The notes under the pieces were generated by a model. That model ran no database searches. It was not told the DNA's origin and saw nothing but the letters and a program-made list of their open reading frames with translations. Shown in pieces: positions 1-5,881 of a stretch of 8,843 nucleotides of DNA. The translations under genes and the position numbers were made by a program. Source of the DNA: Streptomyces speibonae (GTDB lineage: Bacteria; Actinomycetota; Actinomycetes; Streptomycetales; Streptomycetaceae); the NCBI GenBank assembly GCA_000715605.1, contig KL568554.1:118590-127432 (forward strand), read 5' to 3'. Numbering within the stretch: the first letter of the stretch is position 1; every line of letters begins with the position of its first letter.

Positions 1-15
1 CGCTACGGCGGCTGA
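1..15 (+). CDS. Possible 3' end of an upstream gene (tail Arg-Tyr-Gly-Gly-stop)
   Basis: The first five codons read R-Y-G-G-stop, with TGA at 13-15. Base 1 is in frame and the codons are GC-rich at the third position, as expected for the end of a Streptomyces gene. From general memory, an Arg-rich RYGG-like tail is seen in some actinobacterial isoprenyl (undecaprenyl diphosphate) transferases. Four residues cannot identify a protein, so the family is only a guess. The reading itself could also be chance. Confidence 0.3.
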   Translation, partial: RYGG

Positions 16-366
16 ACGGCACCGCCCGCCGCCCCCGTACCGGGGCCTTGGTCCGCCTTCCGCGCGGCCCCCGTGCCCCCTGGTCACGCGTTGTTCACCG
101 GTCCGCCGTCATATGCCGTGGCATGGCCTTGCCCGTTCGAGGGAATAAGCCAGGCAGGTCGACACCCGAACCACGGGTGTCGGATCTCAGCGGGCGGCAC
201 GGAAGCCGTCCGCCCGGGAGGCCCTTTTGCAGCAGCCCGACCGTGCGGTCACGGCACGGACGACGCAGCGGAGGGCCGGTTCTCGGCCCGCCGTGCGAAG
301 GGGCCGTCGACCGGTCCAGCTCCGCTCCGTCGCTCCCCGACCTCATCCGAGGGGGTACGTCCTTCC
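16..366. other. Non-coding region upstream of the PIN-PhoH gene
   Basis: About 350 bases separate the possible upstream stop from the PIN-PhoH start. The reading frame of the downstream gene stays open back to about base 73. However, the encoded extension is low-complexity, rich in Pro, Arg and Gly, and resembles no domain; its third positions lack the bias seen after 367, so I treat it as untranslated. The region holds a perfect 9-bp hairpin (160-182) and a short dyad, ATGCC-GT-GGCAT (113-124). A ribosome binding site, GAGGGGG (349-355), lies just before the gene. TTGTTC (91-96) could be a -35 box, but no well-spaced -10 follows it. Confidence 0.6.
160..182. terminator. Perfect 9-bp hairpin, candidate terminator of the upstream gene
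   Basis: CGACACCCG (160-168) and CGGGTGTCG (174-182) are exact reverse complements around a 5-base loop, AACCA. No T-run follows on the plus strand. Streptomyces often uses strong hairpins without a U-tract, so this could end the gene to the left. It could equally be a structured element in the phoH leader. Confidence 0.4.
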
Positions 367-1692
367 GTGGTGACCAGCACAAAGCGCCACAAGCCAGACC
401 GGCGCACCTATGTTCTCGACACCAGCGTCCTGCTGGCCGACCCCAACGCCCTGAACCGCTTCGACGAGCACGAGGTCGTGCTCCCCATCGTCGTGGTGAC
501 GGAACTGGAGGCCAAGCGGAACCATCCCGAACTCGGCTACTTCGCCCGGCAGGCGCTCCGCCGGCTGGACGACTACCGGGTGCGGTACGGCCGCCTCGAC
601 GCCCCCATTCCGACCGGGGACCTCGGCGGCACGGTACGGGTCGAGCTCAACCACTCGGACCCCAGTGTGCTGCCCAGCGGCTACCGCCTGGGGGACAACG
701 ACTCCCGCATCCTCGCGGTCGCCCGCAATCTGCAGGCCGAGGGGTTCGACGTCACCGTGGTGTCGAAGGACCTCCCGCTGAGGATCAAGGCGTCCTCCGT
801 GGGACTGCTCGCCGAGGAGTACCGGGCGGAGCTCGCCATCACGGACGCCTCCGGCTGGACCGGAATGTCCGAACTGACCCTGCCCGGTGAGCAGGTGGAC
901 ATCCTCTTCGAGGAGGGGCACGTGTATGTGCCCGAGGCGTCCCACCTCCCCGTGCACACCGGCCTGACCATCCAGTCCGAGCGCGGCAAGGCGCTGGGGC
1001 GGGTCACCGCCGAGGGTCAGGTGCGGCTGGTGCGCGGCGACCGGGAGGCGTTCGGCATCAAGGGCCGCAGCGCGGAACAGCGCATCGCGCTGGACCTGCT
1101 GCTCGATCCGGACGTCGGGATCGTGTCCATGGGCGGCCGGGCCGGCACCGGCAAGTCGGCGCTGGCGCTGTGCGCCGGCCTGGAGGCGGTCCTGGAGCGC
1201 CGGCAGCACCAGAAGGTGATGGTCTTCCGTCCGTTGTACGCGGTGGGCGGGCAGGAGCTCGGCTATCTGCCCGGTACCGAGGCGGAGAAGATGAGCCCCT
1301 GGGCGCAGGCGGTCTTCGACACCCTGTCGGCCGTCACCAGCCGGGAGGTCATCGAGGAGGTCACCGCGCGCGGGATGCTGGAGGTCCTGCCGCTCACCCA
1401 CATCCGGGGCCGCTCGCTGCACGACGCGTTCGTGATCGTGGACGAGGCGCAGTCGCTGGAACGGAACGTGCTGCTGACCGTTCTGTCCCGGATCGGGGCC
1501 GATTCGCGGGTCGTTCTGACCCATGATGTCGCCCAGCGGGACAATCTGAGGGTCGGGAGGTACGACGGTGTGGTCGCCGTCGTGGAGAAGCTGAAGGGGC
1601 ATCCGCTGTTCGCCCACGTCACCCTGACGCGGTCCGAGAGGTCCCGGATCGCCGCGCTTGTGACCGAAATGCTCGAAGACGGGCAGATCTGA
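367..1692 (+). CDS. PIN domain-PhoH family ATPase (PhoH2-type RNase/helicase-like protein)
   Basis: A 441-residue protein with an N-terminal PIN nuclease domain fused to a C-terminal PhoH-like P-loop ATPase. The PIN domain shows the acidic set in order: Asp18 in LDTSVL, Glu46 in VTELEAKR, Asp110/Asp112 in GDNDSR and Asp135 in SKDLPLR. The ATPase has Walker A GRAGTGKS (257-264, Lys263) and Walker [10 protein letters not shown] (Asp359-Glu360), followed by the PhoH-type segment [13 protein letters not shown]. Known members of this fusion (mycobacterial PhoH2) couple RNA unwinding to sequence-dependent RNA cleavage; the same role here is inferred from domain order. GTG at 367 was chosen over GTG 370 and over the open frame reaching back to 73, because GAGGGGG at 349-355 is well placed and similarity to the family begins here. 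It is monocistronic: over 350 bases lie upstream and 420 downstream. Confidence 0.93.
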   Translation: MVTSTKRHKPDRRTYVLDTSVLLADPNALNRFDEHEVVLPIVVVTELEAKRNHPELGYFARQALRRLDDYRVRYGRLDAPIPTGDLGGTVRVELNHSDPSVLPSGYRLGDNDSRILAVARNLQAEGFDVTVVSKDLPLRIKASSVGLLAEEYRAELAITDASGWTGMSELTLPGEQVDILFEEGHVYVPEASHLPVHTGLTIQSERGKALGRVTAEGQVRLVRGDREAFGIKGRSAEQRIALDLLLDPDVGIVSMGGRAGTGKSALALCAGLEAVLERRQHQKVMVFRPLYAVGGQELGYLPGTEAEKMSPWAQAVFDTLSAVTSREVIEEVTARGMLEVLPLTHIRGRSLHDAFVIVDEAQSLERNVLLTVLSRIGADSRVVLTHDVAQRDNLRVGRYDGVVAVVEKLKGHPLFAHVTLTRSERSRIAALVTEMLEDGQI

Positions 1693-1729
1693 ACCGCACA
1701 TCCCAACAAGGGTCGGTTACGCAGTAGTT

Positions 1730-1771
1730 GGCGCCGTCCGGAAAAGGTGTAGAGCCTAGCCGGGCGGCGTC
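1730..1771. terminator. 12-bp hairpin just after the PIN-PhoH gene, candidate terminator
   Basis: GGCGCCGTCCGG (1730-1741) pairs with CCGGGCGGCGTC (1760-1771) along 12 positions with two G-U wobbles, leaving an 18-base loop. It lies 37 bases past the PIN-PhoH stop and has no T-run. The loop contains TAGAGC (1750-1755), which together with TTGGCG (1728-1733, spacer 16) could instead be a housekeeping-type promoter for the next gene. I cannot tell the two roles apart. Confidence 0.35.
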
Positions 1772-1814
1772 GGCGTGCGTGCGGCTTTCCGGCAATCACT
1801 GGGGCCAAACGGGA

Positions 1815-1828
1815 TGTGAGCTTTCACA
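1815..1828. promoter_or_regulatory. TGTGA-GCTT-TCACA dyad, possible operator
   Basis: TGTGA (1815-1819) and TCACA (1824-1828) are exact inverted half-sites around a 4-base spacer. The half-sites resemble those of CRP/FNR-family regulators, and GTG-N6-CAC is present. The canonical CRP spacer is six bases, not four, so the identity of any binding protein is open. Confidence 0.25.
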
Positions 1829-1931
1829 CGCAACGGAGAATTGCCTTGCGCCGTCGGGTTACGGCAGAGTCTCAATCCTGTCAGGCCCCGCATACGACAC
1901 AGCCGCGCCCCCAGCGGTACGGCACCACAGC

Positions 1932-1958
1932 GGAACACCGTTTCAACTCCATAGCGTC
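1932..1958 (+). promoter_or_regulatory. Candidate ECF-sigma (SigE-like) promoter for the transglycosylase gene
   Basis: GGAAC at 1932-1936 is followed, 18 bases later, by CGTC at 1955-1958. This fits the general pattern of Streptomyces SigE promoters (GGAAC in the -35 region, CGTC in the -10 region, total gap about 17-18). SigE answers cell-envelope stress, which suits a secreted wall-active enzyme downstream. A start near 1965 would give a leader of roughly 150 bases. The motif is short and could occur by chance. Confidence 0.35.
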
Positions 1959-2112
1959 GTCGTATGCCGCCCGAGCACTACGCGGTGCTTCCCTCGTGGG
2001 AGTTGCCCACCGGGCCCGTGCCTCCCGTGACCCGTAGTTGGGGAGGCCAGTGTCAGGGGCACGATTGCGTCCGCGAGGGTCACCGAAGCGGTCGATGCTG
2101 GAAGGAAACCGT

Positions 2113-2811
2113 GTGAGCCGGATCTCGGTCCGGGGATTCGCAGTGGCCTCGGCCACGGCGGTCACCGCTGTCGGAAGCGTCGTCGGCGTTGCCTCGGGCA
2201 GTACCGCGCAGAACAACGACGCCGAAGCGACGGCAAGCGGCACCACGCTGCTCGCGGACATCCCCGCGGGCCAGCAGGCCCAGGTGCAGACCGCGTCCCT
2301 GACGCAGCAGGCCGAAACCATGGCCATCGCCGCGGACGCGACCGCCAAGAAGGACGCGGAGGAGGCCGCCCGCAAGGCTGCCGCCGAGACCGCGGTCGCC
2401 AAGAAGAAGGAAGCGGCCGAGAAGGCGGAGCGGGAGGCCAAGGAGCGCGAGGCGGCCAAGATCGCCGCCAACCGTTCCGCGGTCCGCGACGCGTCCAGCT
2501 TCCCCGTCCAGTCGTCCTACACCGTCGCCGAGGTCCAGGCGATGGCACGGCAGATCGTGCCGGCGGACCAGTTCCAGTGCTTCAGCAACATCGTGCAGCG
2601 CGAGTCGAGCTGGAACTACCGGGCCGACAACCCCACCTCCGACGCCTACGGTCTGGTGCAGGCCCTCCCGGGCTCCAAGATGTCCTCCGCCGGAGCCGAC
2701 TGGGCGACGAACCCCGCCACGCAGATCAAGTGGGGCCTGGGCTACATGAACGACCGCTACGGCAGCCCGTGCGACGCCTGGAACTTCTGGCAGGCCAACC
2801 ACTACTACTAG
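2113..2811 (+). CDS. Secreted lytic transglycosylase-like (SLT-fold) protein with coiled-coil linker
   Basis: A 232-residue exported protein likely to cleave or remodel peptidoglycan. Residues 1-32 look like a signal peptide: basic MSRISVR, an Ala/Val-rich core, then small residues around 27-32. Residues about 62-120 are an Ala/Glu/Lys-rich helical stretch, probably a coiled coil. Residues about 136-232 form a compact transglycosylase-like domain with the putative catalytic Glu164 in QRESSW, a YGLVQALPGSKM segment and the C-terminal WNFWQANHYY. Cys156 and Cys220 flank the domain and probably form a disulfide outside the cell. GTG 2113 was chosen because GGAAGG at 2100-2105 lies 7 bases before it; in-frame ATG 2095 has no such site and would put extra residues before the signal sequence. 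A long leader with a SigE-like promoter precedes it and an intrinsic terminator follows. Catalytic activity is inferred from the family, not proven. Confidence 0.88.
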   Translation: MSRISVRGFAVASATAVTAVGSVVGVASGSTAQNNDAEATASGTTLLADIPAGQQAQVQTASLTQQAETMAIAADATAKKDAEEAARKAAAETAVAKKKEAAEKAEREAKEREAAKIAANRSAVRDASSFPVQSSYTVAEVQAMARQIVPADQFQCFSNIVQRESSWNYRADNPTSDAYGLVQALPGSKMSSAGADWATNPATQIKWGLGYMNDRYGSPCDAWNFWQANHYY

Positions 2812-2858
2812 ACGCAACGCGGCCCCGCCCGATCCCGGCCGCCGCTCAACCCCGGCGC

Positions 2859-2889
2859 AGCCCCGCACCGTCCTACGGTGTGGGGCTTT
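2859..2889 (+). terminator. Intrinsic terminator after the transglycosylase gene
   Basis: AGCCCCGCACCG (2859-2870) pairs with CGGTGTGGGGCT (2876-2887) over 12 positions with one G-U wobble and a 5-base loop, TCCTA. TTT at 2887-2889 follows at once. It lies about 47 bases past the stop codon and about 70 before the next start, so it should separate the two plus-strand genes. Confidence 0.85.
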
Positions 2890-2944
2890 CGCCATGTACG
2901 GTCTGACCGACGACTCCAGGGGGAGTGGTGGGGAGCAACGGGGG

Positions 2945-2951
2945 AAGAGGA
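2945..2951 (+). promoter_or_regulatory. Ribosome binding site fixing the start of the AI-2E transporter gene
   Basis: AAGAGGA lies 6 bases before ATG 2958. The upstream in-frame GTG at 2925 has a less well-defined site (GGGGGA just before it), so translation most likely begins at 2958. Confidence 0.6.
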
Positions 2952-2957
2952 CGGATC

Positions 2958-4343
2958 ATGTCGCGAGTGCCAGGATGGCTCGGCCGTGTCGGAGCGGGGC
3001 TGACCGCTGCCGGCAAGCGGCTGGAGGAGCGCCGCGCCGAGGCGGCGGGAGAAGGCCGGTCCGGCGACGAGGACTCCGGACGGGAGGCCGCCCCGCGCCC
3101 CGACCAGGCGCCGTCGGCCGAGTACGTCGCCGTCCCGGTCCGTCCGGACCCGGCGCAGGCCGTGCCCTGGGGGGTGCGGGTCGCCGCCGAGGCCGGCTGG
3201 CGGCTGCTGGTGCTGGCCGGCACGGTCTGGGTGCTGATGCGGGTCATCAGCGCCGTCCAGCTGGTGGTGCTGGCGTTCGTGGCCTCGCTGCTGATCACCG
3301 CGCTGCTCCAGCCGACGGTGGCCCGGCTCAGACGGATCGGCGTGCCGCGCGGTCCGGCCACGGCGCTGACGGCGCTGTTCGGGTTCGTGGTGATCGGTCT
3401 CATCGGATGGTTCGTGACCTGGCAGGTCATGGAGAACATCGACAACCTCTCCGACCAGATCCAGGACGGCATCGACGAGCTGCGCAACTGGCTGCTGAAC
3501 AGCCCCTTCCACGTCACCGACAAGCAGATCAACGAGATCGCCAAGAACCTGCGTGAGGCGGTCGGCGCCAACACCGAGCAGATCACCTCGGCGGGCCTGG
3601 AGGGCGTGACGGTCGTCGTCGAGGCGCTCACCGGCACGCTGCTGGCCGTCTTCTCGACGCTGTTCCTGCTCTACGACGGCAAGCGGATCTGGGAGTGGTC
3701 GCTCAAGCTGGTTCCGGCCGCGGCCCGTCCGGGTGTCGCCGGCGCCGGGCCGGCGGCGTGGCGGACGCTCACGGCGTATGTGCGCGGCACGGTGATAGTG
3801 GCTCTGATCGACGCGATCTTCATCGGGCTCGGCATCTACTTCCTCGATGTGCCGATGGCGGTGCCGCTCGCCGTCTTCATCTTCCTGTTCTCCTTCATCC
3901 CGCTCGTGGGTGCGGTGGTGTCGGGAGCGCTGGCGGTGGTCGTCGCGCTCGTCACGCAGGGCGTGTTCACGGGCGTGATGACGCTGGTGGTGGTGCTGGC
4001 GGTGCAGCAGATCGAGGGGCACATCCTCCAGCCGTTCATCCTGGGGCGCGCGGTGCGGGTGCATCCGCTGGCGGTGGTGCTGGCGGTCGCGTCCGGCGGG
4101 ATGGTGGCGGGGATCGGGGGTGCGGTGGTGGCGGTGCCGCTGGTCGCGGTGACGAACACGGTGGTCGGGTACCTCCGTGCGTACGCCCACGAAACGGCGG
4201 TGCTCCAGACCCCCCGGCCCCGCGGGGCAACGGCCATGTCCGCACCGGACGCGCCTCGGCCCTCGACGCCCCCGGAGCCCGACCCCGAGGCCGGGCCGAC
4301 CCTGACCGACAGGCCCCGGTCCCCAGGGGAAGGAGCTGGGTGA
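2958..4343 (+). CDS. AI-2E family transporter (TqsA/YdgG/PerM-type membrane protein)
   Basis: A 461-residue integral membrane protein. Residues 1-75 are a charged, hydrophilic cytoplasmic arm. Hydrophobic segments follow at roughly 80-95, 97-117 and 137-157, then a soluble region of about 65 residues, then further segments at about 228-250, 285-305, 308-325, 330-350 and 375-410. The family hallmark QQIEGHILQPFILGRAV begins at Gln350, next to a Pro/Gly-rich conserved turn (FIPLVGAVVSGAL). The C-terminal tail (about 420-461) is Pro-rich and probably disordered. Known family members range from AI-2 exporters to Na+/H+ antiporters, so the substrate cannot be read from sequence. ATG 2958 is supported by AAGAGGA at 2945-2951. 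An upstream terminator isolates it from the transglycosylase gene; downstream it converges on a minus-strand gene whose stop is only 38 bases away. Confidence 0.92.
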   Translation: MSRVPGWLGRVGAGLTAAGKRLEERRAEAAGEGRSGDEDSGREAAPRPDQAPSAEYVAVPVRPDPAQAVPWGVRVAAEAGWRLLVLAGTVWVLMRVISAVQLVVLAFVASLLITALLQPTVARLRRIGVPRGPATALTALFGFVVIGLIGWFVTWQVMENIDNLSDQIQDGIDELRNWLLNSPFHVTDKQINEIAKNLREAVGANTEQITSAGLEGVTVVVEALTGTLLAVFSTLFLLYDGKRIWEWSLKLVPAAARPGVAGAGPAAWRTLTAYVRGTVIVALIDAIFIGLGIYFLDVPMAVPLAVFIFLFSFIPLVGAVVSGALAVVVALVTQGVFTGVMTLVVVLAVQQIEGHILQPFILGRAVRVHPLAVVLAVASGGMVAGIGGAVVAVPLVAVTNTVVGYLRAYAHETAVLQTPRPRGATAMSAPDAPRPSTPPEPDPEAGPTLTDRPRSPGEGAG

Positions 4344-4381
4344 GTTCACCCGAGCCGCGACAGCGGTTCCGGAGGAGCGGA

Positions 4382-5161
4382 TCAGGGGTTGTAGAGGCCC
4401 CCGGACTGGTTTCGTGTGCCCGGTCTGCCGGTTTCGACGAAGCGGCAGGCGGTGAAGAACACATCACCCATGTTGGGCTCCAGGATTTGACTCAGCCACA
4501 TCATGTGGAAGAAGAGGATGGTGTGTCCGGCAAGTCGGGCATCGTTAAGTGAGTCGACGGTTACGAAGGTGCGTGCGCCCCCCGGGTCGAATTCGACATC
4601 CCATGCGCCTGGCCGGTTCTGGCTCTGATGGACGATGACCGGGTCACCCGAGATGTCCAACCCGCTGGGCCAGTCAATTATGTAGTCCTGAATGGATTGC
4701 CCGCCCTTCACGGTCCTTGAGGAACCGCGGCTTCGGTCCTGTTCCACATCGGTGTATCCGTGTACGCGACCACTCTCGATGTCACCCCCCAAACCGTCGG
4801 GGACGACCATCCCGTGTTGGGTGAGGAAGTGCACGCGCGTTCCTGCGGGCACCCGGAAGTGCCCGTCTTGAGGTTCCCATCTGCCGTGGCCGCTGATGAC
4901 AATCGCATCGGTCCGCCCAGGAGTGGTGTCAGCCTCAAAGTCATCGTCCGGAGTAGGGCCTTGGATGGTGGGTCGGTTCTTGCCTGTCCGTGCCGTCTGT
5001 ACGACGACTGCGTTTCCGGCTTTGCGCTGGAGGGCCAGGATCGCCTGGGGGCCGGTCAGGTGGGCTGGTTCTGGTCGCGTCCGTGTCGACACGCTGGGTT
5101 TATAGGTGGAGGCGGGGATGCGGCCGGCAGCGGCATCTCCGCGGGGTCTAGGGGCGTACAT
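4382..5161 (-). CDS. Hypothetical protein with LQRxAGN segment and SGHG domain (putative adhesin/Stv-like)
   Basis: A 259-residue protein without a clear signal peptide or membrane segment. Residues 1-35 are basic, Pro- and Thr-rich. Residues 40-55 contain ALQRKAGNAVVVQ, a segment of the LQRxAGNxAV kind common near the N-terminus of Streptomyces DUF4157/eCIS-linked and toxin-like proteins. After a linker, residues 85-117 read as a compact domain opening with VISGHGRW (90-93 SGHG), VPAGTRVHF and QHG. This resembles, from memory, the 'putative adhesin' Stv-type domain. A conserved-looking end follows (HTILFFHMMWLSQI, FTACRFVE). ATG 5161 was chosen over TTG 5167 because GGAAGG (5168-5173) lies 6 bases upstream of it. 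GC is visibly lower than in its neighbours: hand counts are 55% over 4501-4560 and 60% over 4681-4740, against 83% over 3721-3780. This suggests acquisition. It follows the ahpD hairpin, so it is probably transcribed on its own. Its function is unknown. Confidence 0.75.
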   Translation of the reverse strand: MYAPRPRGDAAAGRIPASTYKPSVSTRTRPEPAHLTGPQAILALQRKAGNAVVVQTARTGKNRPTIQGPTPDDDFEADTTPGRTDAIVISGHGRWEPQDGHFRVPAGTRVHFLTQHGMVVPDGLGGDIESGRVHGYTDVEQDRSRGSSRTVKGGQSIQDYIIDWPSGLDISGDPVIVHQSQNRPGAWDVEFDPGGARTFVTVDSLNDARLAGHTILFFHMMWLSQILEPNMGDVFFTACRFVETGRPGTRNQSGGLYNP

Positions 5162-5292
5162 GAACAACCTTCCATGGAAAAACGGACCGGTTTCTGCTTA
5201 GCCGCTCCTCCCTCCTGGGCGCCAGGGCTGGTTGGGCAGGAGCGGAGTGGCTGGTCGGGAAGTGGGCCGTGTGGAAGGCTGTGGATGTGGGG

Positions 5293-5325
5293 CGGGCCCG
5301 CGCCACTGGAGTGTGGGCGGGCCCG
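5293..5325 (-). terminator. Strong hairpin ending the ahpCD operon
   Basis: On the plus strand, CGGGCCCGC (5293-5301) plus CCAC (5303-5306) pair with GTGG (5313-5316) plus GCGGGCCCG (5317-5325). That is 13 pairs with one bulged base and a 6-base loop. It lies 17 bases downstream of the ahpD stop on the minus strand. No T-run follows, which is common in Streptomyces terminators. Confidence 0.7.
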
Positions 5326-5341
5326 GAAAGTGATGCGGGGG

Positions 5342-5875
5342 TCAGGCCGTCAGGGCTGCTTCCGCGTCCAGGGTCGCGGCGACCGCCTGGATCACCGCAG
5401 CGATCTTGAACGCCTCCTGGATCACCTCGCGCTCCACACCCGCCTTGCGCAGCACCTGCTCGTGCGAGTCGAGACACATCCCGCAGCCGTTGATCGCGGA
5501 GACCGCGAACGACCAGAACTCGAAGTCGACCTTGTCGACCCCCGGGTTGCCGATGACGTTCATCCGCAGCCCGGCCCGCAGGTTGCCGTACTCGTGGTCC
5601 GACAGCAGATGACGGGTGCGGTAGAAGACGTTGTTCATCGCCATCACCGCGGCGGCGGCCTTCGCGGCCGTGTACGCCTCCGGCGACAGGTTCGCCTTCG
5701 CCTCCGGCTCCAGCTCGCGCAGCACGATCGGCGAGCGCGAGGCGATCGCCGTCGAGAGCACCGTGCCCCACAGCTGCTGCGCCGGCAGGTCGGAGTTGCC
5801 GATGACCGAACCCAGGTTGAGCTTCAGGTCCTTGGCGTAGTCCGGTATACGGGACTTCAGGGAGTCGAGTGACAT
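5342..5875 (-). CDS. ahpD: Alkyl hydroperoxide reductase AhpD (CxxC alkylhydroperoxidase)
   Basis: A 177-residue all-helical carboxymuconolactone-decarboxylase-fold protein, the usual AhpD length. In mycobacteria AhpD passes electrons from dihydrolipoamide-containing proteins to AhpC; it also has weak peroxidase activity of its own. The active site is visible as [12 protein letters not shown] with Cys131 and Cys134, plus Glu119 and His138 matching catalytic Glu118 and His137 of M. tuberculosis AhpD. The mycobacterial His132 position between the cysteines is Met133 here. The start ATG lies 6 bases beyond the ahpC stop, and its ribosome binding site (GGGGAG) overlaps the end of ahpC, so the two are translated from one transcript. 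A large hairpin just downstream closes the operon. Expected to be cytoplasmic and peroxide-induced through OxyR. Confidence 0.96.
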   Translation of the reverse strand: MSLDSLKSRIPDYAKDLKLNLGSVIGNSDLPAQQLWGTVLSTAIASRSPIVLRELEPEAKANLSPEAYTAAKAAAAVMAMNNVFYRTRHLLSDHEYGNLRAGLRMNVIGNPGVDKVDFEFWSFAVSAINGCGMCLDSHEQVLRKAGVEREVIQEAFKIAAVIQAVAATLDAEAALTA

Positions 5876-5881
5876 GTCAGC

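Larger units (their letters stand above)
1693..2112. other. 420-base leader between PIN-PhoH and the transglycosylase gene
   Basis: No convincing gene lies here. A 73-codon frame (1816-2037) lacks the third-position G/C bias of real neighbours and has no good ribosome binding site. The stretch contains a 12-bp hairpin (1730-1771), a TGTGA/TCACA dyad (1815-1828), a GGAAC...CGTC ECF-type promoter candidate (1932-1958) and nested complementary segments: CAACTCC (1944-1950) with GGAGTTG (1999-2005), enclosing AGCAC/GTGCT (1974-1989). GGAAGG (2100-2105) is the ribosome binding site for the next gene. The length and dyads suggest a regulated leader, but no known riboswitch signature could be confirmed by eye. 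Confidence 0.6.

Noticed and set aside
142..170. SigR-type promoter starting with GGAAT (142-146) upstream of phoH
   Set aside because: At the required spacing the sequence is CCC rather than GTT, so the second box is missing.
73..366. In-frame N-terminal extension of the PIN-PhoH protein back to ATG 73
   Set aside because: The extension is low-complexity and lacks Streptomyces third-position bias. A ribosome binding site sits directly before GTG 367, where the conserved PIN domain begins.
343..1701. Long open frame on the minus strand opposite PIN-PhoH
   Set aside because: It is a typical high-GC antisense shadow: Gly/Arg/His/Gln-rich, with no domain, and fully overlapped by a gene with clear catalytic motifs.
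1816..2037. A 73-codon frame in the transglycosylase leader
   Set aside because: It has mixed third positions, no good ribosome binding site and no recognisable motif, and it overlaps the promoter and dyad elements.
1693..2112. ydaO-type c-di-AMP riboswitch upstream of the wall hydrolase
   Set aside because: The conserved pieces I would expect (GGGGUGAAUC-like and CAGCUAAC-like segments) were searched for by eye and not found. A covariance-model search would be decisive.
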